A DNA stretch of 53,582 bases from an uncultured Clostridia bacterium (GTDB taxonomy: Bacteria; Bacillota; Clostridia; TANB77; CAG-508). The translations under genes were made by a program, and so were the position numbers. Below are positions 8,174 through 16,062 of this stretch, piece by piece. The notes below the pieces were generated by a model that made no database searches, had not been told where the DNA came from, and saw nothing but the letters and a program-made list of their open reading frames with translations. Location: positions 1 through 53,582 of the forward strand of contig CANQPZ010000004.1 in NCBI GenBank assembly GCA_947625895.1, written 5' to 3'. The stretch's first letter is position 1; each line of letters starts with the position of its first letter.

Positions 8174-9802
8174 TTATTTACTAAAAGCATTTGTATTTCC
8201 AGTAGCTGTACCTGAGTTACGTCCACATATACCACCTAAATATGGATTAGAACGAACTGCACTTAAATTTGTACATTCATTATTACAGTTTTTAACAACA
8301 CCATAATTATATCCTACAATTCCACCAACCTCATTAATTCCAGAAACACTAGCTTCAGCATGATTTGTACAATCTAATATCTGTCCCGCTGCTTTAAGGT
8401 ATCCACATATTCCACCAATTATACATCCAGGTCCATTTGCACTATTAGCAGTTATATATGTTTTTACACTTCCATAATTGTGGCATCCAGATACTGTTCC
8501 ACCTCCATTGCTATTAGTCTCATCTTGCATGGCTGCGAAACCACAGATTCCTCCAACATACTTCTGACCAGTAATTTCTCCATAATTTGTACAATCATAT
8601 ATATTAGATGTTGCCATCCATGCTGCTATACCTCCAGCAGCACCAGAATGTGCTGATGTATCGCCAGTAAATTTTGTTGTAACAGTTGCCTTATTTACAC
8701 AATTTTTTATTGTTGCACCTTTTTCAACATAGCCTGCAATGCCTGCTGCATATGTATCTCTATCTGGCTCATCTTCGTCAAGTGATAATACACTTGTACC
8801 ATCTACAGTAACATCTTGGACGATTCCACCATCCATTTTTCCAATAACCATTGCAGCCGTCTGATTATGGTTAGTTATTTTTCCACCTTTAATATTAAAA
8901 TTTCTTATATCTGCACTATTTGTCCAACCAAATAGTCCTATATTCATTTGTAGTGATTTCTCCATGTGAAGATTTGAAATAGAATGACCTCCACCATTAA
9001 ATGTTCCCATAAACCAATAATTATGCACATTTCCATTTTGGTCAATATGTATTCCTATTGGTAAAAATCCCGTTTCACTTGTAAGTTCTGCTTTCAAATC
9101 ATTTGCTATACCATTTAAGTTTACATCTCCAAAGTCCGTTCTATGAGGTTCTTCGTATGAAGCATCACTAGAAAAATCCAAATCTCTTGTCATCTTCCAT
9201 CTTTCTGCTTTAATTTCATCACTTGTCCAACCATAAAGCTCATTTGGATGATTTCTCATTGCTAAACTAAAGTCAATTAAATCTTCCATACTTTGTATTG
9301 CACCATCTTGTTGAACTTTTAGCTCAATCTCTTTTGAAACTTCTTGTGGTTCTGTTGATGTTATTTTTAATTTAACTGTTTTTGATGGATCTTCCAAATT
9401 TATGATTTTTAACTTAAATGTAATTGTATCATTCTTTAAAACTCCACCATCAATTGTTCCTGTATATTTTGTATTTTCAACAGCAAATTTTGTTCCGTCT
9501 ATAACTTCAACCGTATAATTTGTTGGAAAAATATTATAATTTGTTCCATCATTATTTTTTATCGTTAAACTTACTTGAGTTTCAGTTGTTAAAATATCTT
9601 CATGATCGTCTTTATCAGCAGTTCTAGGATAAACAATTTTATCTCCTACTGCTTCAGCGTCAAAATAAAAATCTTTAGAAACAGAAACAGGCTCATTAAG
9701 TTCTCTTGTTAATATATATTTGGCTTGAATAGCTTTTTTTACACCAAATAAACAACAAAACAGTACAATTATGAAAATTAGCTTTTTAATTAACTTAATC
9801 AT
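8174..9802 (-). CDS. Surface protein with SipW-type leader and GLUG repeats
   Basis: 542 residues. An N-terminal hydrophobic segment (about 5-22) ends in AIQAKYILTRELNE, similar to the leaders of the small secreted proteins upstream, so export by the neighbouring signal peptidase is likely. Residues about 40-165 are beta-rich and Ig-like. From about 270 to the end there are glycine-rich GLUG-type repeats (for example YVGGICGFA, GIAGYVEKG, VGGIVGYNYG) interleaved with N-C-x-N/T-x-A/Y-G segments, a pattern of right-handed beta-helix surface proteins. No sortase motif or C-terminal membrane segment is seen. The start has AAGGAG five bases upstream, nine bases after the previous gene. Probably a matrix or adhesion component; ligand unknown. 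Confidence 0.85.
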   Translation of the reverse strand: MIKLIKKLIFIIVLFCCLFGVKKAIQAKYILTRELNEPVSVSKDFYFDAEAVGDKIVYPRTADKDDHEDILTTETQVSLTIKNNDGTNYNIFPTNYTVEVIDGTKFAVENTKYTGTIDGGVLKNDTITFKLKIINLEDPSKTVKLKITSTEPQEVSKEIELKVQQDGAIQSMEDLIDFSLAMRNHPNELYGWTSDEIKAERWKMTRDLDFSSDASYEEPHRTDFGDVNLNGIANDLKAELTSETGFLPIGIHIDQNGNVHNYWFMGTFNGGGHSISNLHMEKSLQMNIGLFGWTNSADIRNFNIKGGKITNHNQTAAMVIGKMDGGIVQDVTVDGTSVLSLDEDEPDRDTYAAGIAGYVEKGATIKNCVNKATVTTKFTGDTSAHSGAAGGIAAWMATSNIYDCTNYGEITGQKYVGGICGFAAMQDETNSNGGGTVSGCHNYGSVKTYITANSANGPGCIIGGICGYLKAAGQILDCTNHAEASVSGINEVGGIVGYNYGVVKNCNNECTNLSAVRSNPYLGGICGRNSGTATGNTNAFSK

Positions 9803-9811
9803 TAGAGCTCC

Positions 9812-10522
9812 TTATCTTGAGTTTTTTCCTCTTCTTTTTTTCCTCTTATTTTTCTTTTTACTTTTATTTTTGCTAGTAATTTTTGAATTGTCTTTTTGAT
9901 TATCAATATCAGACCAAATGTCTTCTGATATCATTTCTTGTTCTAGTTTTTCAAAATTTTTCTTTAATTCGATATACTTATCGTTTTCATCTATAATATC
10001 TTCATCTTTTTCAGAGTAATTCTTTTTCTTAAAGCCAAGTATATATGTTAGAAATAAAATCATAAATATGACTGATATTCCAATTATTCCAGCTTTTGTT
10101 CTTAAAAATAAAACTACATTTCCTAATTTATTTATTTTAAAAACATATTTTCCGTAAAGATCTTTACTTAGAATCATTTCAGCATCAACTTGCGAATTTG
10201 CATCACCTTTTGTCAAATAAGCCTTATTTCCACCATTGTCTACCATCTTTTCAACTCTGTGTGTAATTACAGAATTTTTATATTTAAATGCTATAATATC
10301 ATTTTCATGTATATCAGTTGTTTCTTGTATAAAAACAATATCTCCAGTTTCAATAGTTGGTTCCATACTACCTGAAACAACAATAAAACTTTTCATTCCA
10401 AATATACTTGGTATTTCCTCTTTAAAAACAAATTTCTTTATTAAAATAATTGTAGTATATAAAATAAGAATAAATACTAATATTAAAAAAATGATATTTA
10501 TTATTTTTTTAATTTTTTTCAA
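9812..10522 (-). CDS. Signal peptidase I, SipW/ER type
   Basis: 236 residues. N-terminal membrane segment, catalytic serine in VVSGSMEPTIETGD (near residue 50), the S26B-type histidine in SVITHRVEKM (near residue 90) in place of the bacterial lysine, the TKGDAN box, and a second membrane segment (about 148-168). A highly basic, KR-rich tail follows. SipW-type enzymes process a dedicated set of matrix proteins such as TasA, and four such substrates lie directly upstream. The start is TTG at 10520-10522 with GGGGA seven bases before it. It is the second signal peptidase in the cluster; the other, at 13270-13800, is frameshifted, so this one may carry the activity. Confidence 0.9.
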   Translation of the reverse strand: MKKIKKIINIIFLILVFILILYTTIILIKKFVFKEEIPSIFGMKSFIVVSGSMEPTIETGDIVFIQETTDIHENDIIAFKYKNSVITHRVEKMVDNGGNKAYLTKGDANSQVDAEMILSKDLYGKYVFKINKLGNVVLFLRTKAGIIGISVIFMILFLTYILGFKKKNYSEKDEDIIDENDKYIELKKNFEKLEQEMISEDIWSDIDNQKDNSKITSKNKSKKKNKRKKRRGKNSR

Positions 10523-10541
10523 CTTAAAATCCCCTACTTAG

Positions 10542-11069
10542 TTATTCAAGTACTTGTTCAGCTTGTAATTCTAATTTAAAATCTGCACTTGCATTTGCAT
10601 ATTCTATGTTATTGTCTGATGCATTCCATTGTGCAGTAAGTCTATAATTTCTTGTGATTTTTGTTCCAAATTCCATAGTAATTGGCTCACTCTCATTGTT
10701 ATTTACCATTGCTATATTGTTACTTACACCATTAGTAATATCAGTAATTGTAAACTTTAATGGTAAATTTCCTATTGATGGTTTGAGAACATATTTTAAT
10801 TCTATCTCATTTATTTTATCTCCATCAAAATTCGATACACTAAAATCATAAGTTACAGTATCACCAGGTTTAATATTCTGAAAAATATTTTGTGCATTTG
10901 CATCATCTTTAACCAAGTTAATTATAGGAACTGCTAAAACTTCTTCTTCAGCTGTAACTTGTCCTATATATCTACTATTTGTTAAATTAAATGTAAATGC
11001 AAAAGCAACTATTATGATAAATGCTAATAGTAGAATTAATATTCTATTCTGTTTTCTCTTTTTTCTCAT
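10542..11069 (-). CDS. Small secreted SipW-dependent (TasA/CalY-like) protein
   Basis: 175 residues. Basic start (MRKKRKQ), a membrane segment of about 20 residues and a cleavage-region pattern LTNSRYIGQVTAEEE, followed by a beta-rich domain of about 130 residues with the fragment IKPGDTVTYDFSVSNFDG. The layout matches proteins with SipW-cognate leaders: long hydrophobic core, then S/T-R-Y, then the mature beta-sandwich. The GxxP-GD(T/S) region recurs in the two neighbouring secreted proteins. It has GGAG eight bases before the ATG. Role as minor matrix or fibre subunit is inferred from the gene cluster. Confidence 0.75.
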   Translation of the reverse strand: MRKKRKQNRILILLLAFIIIVAFAFTFNLTNSRYIGQVTAEEEVLAVPIINLVKDDANAQNIFQNIKPGDTVTYDFSVSNFDGDKINEIELKYVLKPSIGNLPLKFTITDITNGVSNNIAMVNNNESEPITMEFGTKITRNYRLTAQWNASDNNIEYANASADFKLELQAEQVLE

Positions 11070-11084
11070 TTAAATTTCTCCATA

Positions 11085-11654
11085 TCATTCTATAATTTGC
11101 TTTATAGTTGCATTTACAGAAATAGTAGCATCATCTATTTGAGGATTATAAATATCTTTTTCATCATCCCATTCCCAATATACTCTAAGGTCAACTTTAT
11201 CGGCTTCTGTCAATCCTCTTGATGGATCTTTTAAAAGTATTTCATCTCTTATTGTGTTACCATTTTCTATATTTTCTTTAAAAGTCTTTCCGCCATCTAT
11301 ACTATATTTCGTTAATTTTATATCAGAATCTTCATTATCTAAATCAAACACAATTTGGTATTCCACACTAACTTCTGAACCGTCTGGATTTATATTAAAT
11401 GTGAAATACCCACTTGAATCTGGTGCTATTTTATTATTATATGTTTTTGTATTTTCACTTAAATTCAAATTAAAATTTATATTGTCGCTTACTACCATAC
11501 CATTTACTTTAACATTGAATTTTGCGACCTCAGCACTAGCAGTTGATTCTTTCGTTGTATACAGTCTAGAAAAAGTAAAATCAGCTAAAATAATTATTGC
11601 AACTAAAATTATATATATTAATAGGAATTTTTTGACTCTTTTACTTTTAGCCAA
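11085..11654 (-). CDS. Small secreted SipW-dependent (TasA/CalY-like) protein
   Basis: About 189 residues from a TTG start (11652-11654). I prefer it to the ATG 18 bases earlier, because that ATG is followed directly by AGGAGG, which then sits nine bases before the TTG. The start overlaps the stop of the upstream gene (TTGGCTAA), typical of coupling. Basic N-terminus, membrane segment, then FTFSRLYTTKESTASAEVAKFNVKV, the S-R-x-Y plus A-x-V-A-K-F pattern of SipW-type leaders. The mature part is beta-rich with IAPDSSGYFTFNI. Likely a secreted matrix or fibre subunit handled by the signal peptidases of the cluster. Confidence 0.75.
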   Translation of the reverse strand: MAKSKRVKKFLLIYIILVAIIILADFTFSRLYTTKESTASAEVAKFNVKVNGMVVSDNINFNLNLSENTKTYNNKIAPDSSGYFTFNINPDGSEVSVEYQIVFDLDNEDSDIKLTKYSIDGGKTFKENIENGNTIRDEILLKDPSRGLTEADKVDLRVYWEWDDEKDIYNPQIDDATISVNATIKQIIE

Positions 11655-12462
11655 CTTTATTTTCCTCCTCATTAGTATTTAAAATTTCTTCAGCACATAT
11701 TCTCATATTTAAATTGTAACTAACACTATTTTTTTCTCCTATTTCAGTGTCGTTTTCACCTTCAATCCATTTCCATTCTAGTTCATAAACATTATACTCA
11801 TAGCTACCAAGTCTATTGTTATATTGATTTAAATTTTCTACACTTACATAAGTATTCTCATCACCCACAACATATTTTCCATTAAGTTTTAATTTATACA
11901 TTAAGTTTAGGTCATAAGCATTTACTTCAGTCATTTCTATATCATAATTAATATCAAACTCATTATTGTTTCTAACTACAAATTGATAAGTATTTTTACT
12001 TCCTGGGGCAATCTTCTCTCTTATTGTATAATTTGAATTATGCTTAAATATATTTAAAACTGTATTCTTTTCATATTTAACATTATCGTCATATGCAATA
12101 AATCCATTTTTCTCTATAACTGGTGGTGTAGGTGTGACTTCAGGTGGATTTGGAGAAACGATTTCTGGGTTTTCATCTACAACATTTTCTCCATCATTAT
12201 CAACATTATCAGTAATTGTTAAAATATTTTTTGTAACAGTCTCATGAATATCATCATTCTTGTCATTATTATTATTTTCTTGTTTATCAAAATTTACTTC
12301 AATAACATCTACATTTCCCATCATTACTATTGAATTATGAGAAATTCTACCAATATAATACAAAAGGAAATAACAAATAATGGCAATCATTACTAATAAA
12401 GAAATAATTAACCAAGCAGTTTCTTTTCTTTGTCTATATTTTCGTCTTTCTTCTTTTACCAT
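11647..12462 (-). CDS. Membrane-anchored secreted protein of the SipW cluster with an acidic/proline linker
   Basis: 271 residues. Basic N-terminus, one membrane segment (about 15-35), then HNSIVMMGNVDVIEVNF. A disordered region rich in Asn/Asp follows, then a proline-rich stretch (VSPNPPEVTPTPP) and a C-terminal beta-rich domain with IAPGSKNTYQFVVRNNN, the same I-A-P-G-S/D box seen in the neighbours. The linker suggests a domain held away from the membrane. AAAGGA stands six bases before the ATG. It may be a minor or anchoring subunit; no specific function is recognised. Confidence 0.72.
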   Translation of the reverse strand: MVKEERRKYRQRKETAWLIISLLVMIAIICYFLLYYIGRISHNSIVMMGNVDVIEVNFDKQENNNNDKNDDIHETVTKNILTITDNVDNDGENVVDENPEIVSPNPPEVTPTPPVIEKNGFIAYDDNVKYEKNTVLNIFKHNSNYTIREKIAPGSKNTYQFVVRNNNEFDINYDIEMTEVNAYDLNLMYKLKLNGKYVVGDENTYVSVENLNQYNNRLGSYEYNVYELEWKWIEGENDTEIGEKNSVSYNLNMRICAEEILNTNEEENKVG

Positions 12463-12496
12463 CTTATTTCCTTTCGATTTCTATTGATAAATATAT

Positions 12497-13156
12497 TTAC
12501 TCTTTATCAATTTTTTGTTTTACAACAAGTTTTACAGGTAAATCTTGTATACTTGGTGCAGTTTCACCAACTTTAGTATCAGCATCACTATGTGCATCAT
12601 CATCATTTGTCCATTCTAGTGAAACAATCACTTTTACTGATTTTCCTTCAGGAAATACTTCATTTCCACTACCTTGAAGTGGAATTGTTAATGGACTACT
12701 TTTATCTCCTGTACCACTAATACCAGTATAGCTATTTTCTCCGCTCTTTGAATCTACTTCTACTTTTAAAACAAATTTATCTTTTAAAGTATCATAATTT
12801 TCACCTAAAGCTTCTTTTATTTTGCTTTCCGCATCAGCTCCTAATTCAGCATATACTTCAACAGCTGTTTCTGTTCCAGCCAAGTCAATTTCTAACTCAT
12901 CAGATAATTTTAATCCTGGTGCAATTTTTCCACTTACAACATTATCTTTATTTGGATCATTCTCAGCTACTTTAAGAGTTATATCCTTTTCTTCCTTATT
13001 TCCATCTTTCCATTTAACACTCCATTTAGCTACTTGAACATCCGTTTTTGCAGTTAATTCAGTTGTATATCTAGCATATGTACTAGCTATAAAATATAAT
13101 GCTACAGCAACTATAACTAAAGTTACTACTAAAATTTCTACTTTTTTCTTATTCAT
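12497..13156 (-). CDS. TasA/CalY-like SipW-dependent secreted protein
   Basis: 219 residues. The leader reads YFIASTYARYTTELTA followed by DVQVAKWSVKW, the clearest SipW-cognate signal in the cluster. The mature domain contains VVSGKIAPGLKLSDELEID, the IAPG box typical of TasA/CalY-type fibre and camelysin-like proteins, and is acidic and beta-rich. It is the first substrate gene after the upstream signal peptidase and probably the main product. TasA-type proteins build extracellular fibres in biofilm matrix; here that is inferred from leader and context, because sequence similarity in the mature part is weak by eye. Confidence 0.78.
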   Translation of the reverse strand: MNKKKVEILVVTLVIVAVALYFIASTYARYTTELTAKTDVQVAKWSVKWKDGNKEEKDITLKVAENDPNKDNVVSGKIAPGLKLSDELEIDLAGTETAVEVYAELGADAESKIKEALGENYDTLKDKFVLKVEVDSKSGENSYTGISGTGDKSSPLTIPLQGSGNEVFPEGKSVKVIVSLEWTNDDDAHSDADTKVGETAPSIQDLPVKLVVKQKIDKE

Positions 13157-13184
13157 TCTTTTTCCCTTTCTCTTTTATAATTTA

Positions 13185-13418
13185 TTATTTATTATTTTTC
13201 ATTTTTTGTTTTTTAAATCCTTCAAACTCTTTTCGTTCTTCCGCGTCAATCTGTTCAGTTTTCTTATCTTCAATTTTGTCGAGTATATAAATCCATATTA
13301 AGCCAATTACTAATATAGTTAATATGATGACTATCAACACCATTGGCTGTTGTAAAAACAATAAAAAATTGCCAACACCGAGGAAATCTTTTAAAATAAA
13401 TTCCTTCAATTTTTTCAT
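13185..13418 (-). pseudogene. Displaced C-terminal part of the SipW-type signal peptidase (frameshift)
   Basis: A 77-codon open frame with no good ribosome site. Its sequence (FLGVGNFLLFLQQP, then a membrane segment VLIVIILTILVIGLIWIYIL and a charged tail) is what normally follows the catalytic part of a SipW-type peptidase. It lies in the +1 frame relative to the upstream gene. Skipping one A in the TTTTAAAAG run near 13399-13405 (minus-strand reading) joins the two into one full-length protein. It is therefore not a gene of its own. Confidence 0.75.
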
Positions 13419-13800
13419 TATCTACTAATGAAGAATCTTCAGAATTATTGTTGTCACCTTTCGTTTTAAATTTAACTTCTCCATTTTCATTAACAACTTC
13501 AATAATTCTGTGGGTAGTTACTGTATTTTCTTCATTTCTAAATGCTATGATATCATTTGGCTTCAAAGTATTTGGATCAACTATTTTTACTAATACTAAA
13601 TCTCCTGTATAAATTGAAGTCTCCATTGATCCAGATGAAACTATAAAAGGCTTTACTCCAAAAATGTCTGGTACTTTATCAGGATATTTATTTGCCTTAT
13701 ATAGCACTGTGCCAGCTAGTATAAGTATTACAATTAATATTAATATAATAATACTTTTTAATATTTTTCCTATTAAATTACTTTTCTTTTTTTCTTCCAC
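13270..13800 (-). CDS. Signal peptidase I, SipW/ER type, C-terminus frameshifted
   Basis: 176 residues as read, GTG start (13798-13800) with GGGAG about ten bases upstream. Membrane segment (about 12-32), catalytic serine in VSSGSMETSIYTGD, histidine in TVTTHRIIEV, and the TKGDNNNSEDSSLVDNEKIEG box are all present before the reading frame breaks. After EGIYF the sequence becomes KRFPRCWQFF and loses the expected C-terminal membrane helix, which is found in the next frame (13185-13418). The catalytic residues survive, so a soluble-tailed enzyme could still work, or the break may be an assembly error. First gene of the SipW cluster; a possible -10 TATAAT lies at 13869-13874 but no convincing -35 was found. 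Confidence 0.85.
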   Translation of the reverse strand: MEEKKKSNLIGKILKSIIILILIVILILAGTVLYKANKYPDKVPDIFGVKPFIVSSGSMETSIYTGDLVLVKIVDPNTLKPNDIIAFRNEENTVTTHRIIEVVNENGEVKFKTKGDNNNSEDSSLVDNEKIEGIYFKRFPRCWQFFIVFTTANGVDSHHINYISNWLNMDLYTRQN

Positions 13801-14016
13801 TAAATACTTTCTCCCATAGTCATATTTTTAAAAAGTTAGAATTTCTCAGTATAAAAGTATACTATAGAATTATAGTAACATTAAGGTTTTCGCAATTCAA
13901 CACCAAGAAATTCAAGTTTTTTCCATTTTTAATCTATAAACTAGTCATATCAACGCTTCTAAGTTGTTAACATTTGTATAGCTTTTGTGTTACAAATTCA
14001 TGTCATTTTAACATTT

Positions 14017-14046
14017 AAAAAAATAGAAGTTAAAAAACTTCTATTT
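14017..14046 (-). terminator. Rho-independent terminator after the polysaccharide operon
   Basis: Perfect 11-base inverted repeat (14021-14031 with 14036-14046), core TAGAAGTT/AACTTCTA, with a run of seven T on the minus strand. It ends transcription coming from the LTA-synthase-like gene. Confidence 0.88.
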
Positions 14047-14062
14047 CTTTAAATACAATATA

Positions 14063-15187
14063 TTATTCTCCTAAAATATTTTTATAATAATCATTAAAAA
14101 TAATCATTTTACTTACTGAAAAGTAATTATTTCTTTTTATGCTTAATCTTTTTACATATTCTTCTTGATTATCTAATGTAATTCCTGGTTTTAATACAAA
14201 TTTTCTATCTTTAGCATAATAAGTTCCATATTCTGTAACCCAACTATTATCAGGGAACATTGCAATTCCTTCAGCATTACTTAATAAATCTTTTCCTAGA
14301 ATTAACCTAGAATCATATTCAATTCCAAACAAATTTAGTAATGTTGGTAAGACGTCTAACTGACATCCCACTTTATCAACTGTAACTGGTTCTTTCATCT
14401 CATTATTCCAAATAATAAATTTGCTTCTACTTGCTTCAATTGTTTCATCTCTTTCATATGTTGAAATTTGATTTATTTCATTTATAGGTATTGTATATGG
14501 ATAATGATCTCCAACTAATGCTATAACAGTATTATCTAATTCACCTGACTCTTCTAAATCTTCAATTAAATGTTCTACCATTTTATCTAACTCGATTTGG
14601 GATGCTAAATAATTTTTAATTTGAAAAGAACAATTCATATCTTTTACTTTATCATAATATTGACTAGCAACATTATTGGTTCCAGTATATGGAGGATGTC
14701 CACTCATAGTTATATAATATGTTGCAAAATTTCCATCTTTACCCAAATATAATGGAGTCGTAACATCAGTCATCTCTGAATCTTTTGTAAGCCATTTTGT
14801 ATTCATATATTTTTCAAGTCCATTGCCAAATGCCATATAATTATCTATTCCTAAGTTAAGCATTGTGTTATCTCTTTCATAATAGCTATATGTCCAATCG
14901 TGAAAACTTTGAACTCTATAATTATATTTTGAAAAAATATTGCCAAATCCATAAGGTATAAATACTCTATTTTTTCTATATCTTTCTAATGTGCTGCTTG
15001 TAGGAATCAAACCTGTTGTTGCTAAGAATTCTCCACCAGTTGTGCTAAAAAAAGATGGTGAGTAAAAATTATTAAATTTGAATCCATTATTACTTAATCT
15101 ATAAAGTGTTGGTGTCAGATTTTCATCAATAGCAATTTCGTTAAAGCTCTCTGCTAATATAAAAATTAGATTCTTTCCTTTAAACAT
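14063..15187 (-). CDS. Lipoteichoic acid synthase-like sulfatase domain (C-terminal part of a split gene)
   Basis: 374 residues containing the whole extracellular LtaS-type phosphatase/transferase domain: LIFILAESFNE at the start (metal-binding Glu), FFSTTGGEFLATTGL with the likely catalytic threonine four residues before GluPhe, ITMSGHPPYTG, and VALVGDHYPY with the metal-binding Asp-His pair. LtaS-family enzymes move glycerol phosphate (or related groups) from phosphatidylglycerol onto a surface polymer. The membrane part is encoded just upstream in another frame (15291-16061). The open frame continues upstream of this ATG through GYGYNEINLNF, so the ATG is internal to the original gene. Single-base deletion in AACCGG near 15303 restores one protein of about 665 residues. 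Confidence 0.85.
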   Translation of the reverse strand: MFKGKNLIFILAESFNEIAIDENLTPTLYRLSNNGFKFNNFYSPSFFSTTGGEFLATTGLIPTSSTLERYRKNRVFIPYGFGNIFSKYNYRVQSFHDWTYSYYERDNTMLNLGIDNYMAFGNGLEKYMNTKWLTKDSEMTDVTTPLYLGKDGNFATYYITMSGHPPYTGTNNVASQYYDKVKDMNCSFQIKNYLASQIELDKMVEHLIEDLEESGELDNTVIALVGDHYPYTIPINEINQISTYERDETIEASRSKFIIWNNEMKEPVTVDKVGCQLDVLPTLLNLFGIEYDSRLILGKDLLSNAEGIAMFPDNSWVTEYGTYYAKDRKFVLKPGITLDNQEEYVKRLSIKRNNYFSVSKMIIFNDYYKNILGE

Positions 15188-15290
15188 TCCTGTGTATTGA
15201 TTTTTATTTGTAGGTGATTGGTTTTGTATATATTTATTAATTTCTTGAATTTCAAAATTATTAGTATTTTTAAAATTTAAATTAATTTCA

Positions 15291-16061
15291 TTATATCCAT
15301 ATCCGGTTATCTTCCATTTTCGCCATAGGTTCCTCTGGCATTAATATAGTTTGATATCCTTTTATTTGTCTGGTCATATCTACTCTGCTATATGTAGCAA
15401 TACCAAATTTATTAATTATCGCAACAGAATCATCAGTATGATAATACAAATTTCTGTTATCTTGTGGTAATAAGCATAAATATGAAAGTAATGAAGAAAT
15501 CATAAAAATAATTAAAAAGTTTATTATATCCTTTTTATATATTCTTTCACAATTAACTTTTTTATTAATAAATAAGAAAATTATAAAAGGAAGAAATAAT
15601 ATAAAAATCATATACCACGATCTTGAAAGTTCATCAATTACGATATTTGAGAAATCAATAGCTTGATTCACAAGTCCAATTGTTGAAAAAGAAAATGGAA
15701 TCGATAATATTTTATAGAAAAAGTAATGAAATCCATAAAAGAAACATATTCCTAACAATAATATTGATGTAACAACTTTATTTATTTTTTTATTGAATAA
15801 TTTCGAAATAGTTGTCAAAATTATTACAACAGGTATAGAGAAAATAAGTAAATATAATAAATCACCATTAATAATATTATTGCTTACTCTATGTTTAACT
15901 ATTAATTCTAAATACAGAATTGATATTAGAAAATAAAAGAATACATTAATAAATTCTGACTTTTTTACTATAGCTGGCAATTTTTCTTTTATAGAATTAT
16001 CTTTAAACTTCTCCAATTTTATACTTCCTTTATATATTTTTGTTTTAACACAATTTGACAA
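15291..16061 (-). CDS. LTA synthase-like membrane domain (N-terminal part of a split gene)
   Basis: 256 residues with five likely membrane segments (about 40-60, 70-90, 95-120, 150-170, 182-200) and then the extracellular linker ending MPEEPMAKMEDNRIWI, where the frame stops early. This is the usual N-terminal half of LtaS-type proteins; the catalytic half follows in the +1 frame. The start is probably the TTG at 16061, directly after the upstream stop. A second TTG 45 bases downstream has AAAGGA nine bases before it and may be the real one. Unless the frameshift is an assembly error, the cell would make a membrane stub without the enzyme domain. Confidence 0.8.
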   Translation of the reverse strand: MSNCVKTKIYKGSIKLEKFKDNSIKEKLPAIVKKSEFINVFFYFLISILYLELIVKHRVSNNIINGDLLYLLIFSIPVVIILTTISKLFNKKINKVVTSILLLGICFFYGFHYFFYKILSIPFSFSTIGLVNQAIDFSNIVIDELSRSWYMIFILFLPFIIFLFINKKVNCERIYKKDIINFLIIFMISSLLSYLCLLPQDNRNLYYHTDDSVAIINKFGIATYSRVDMTRQIKGYQTILMPEEPMAKMEDNRIWI

Positions 16062-16062
16062 C

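Noticed and set aside
13185..13418. Separate 77-residue membrane protein
   Set aside because: Its sequence is the expected C-terminus of the overlapping signal peptidase and it has no ribosome site.
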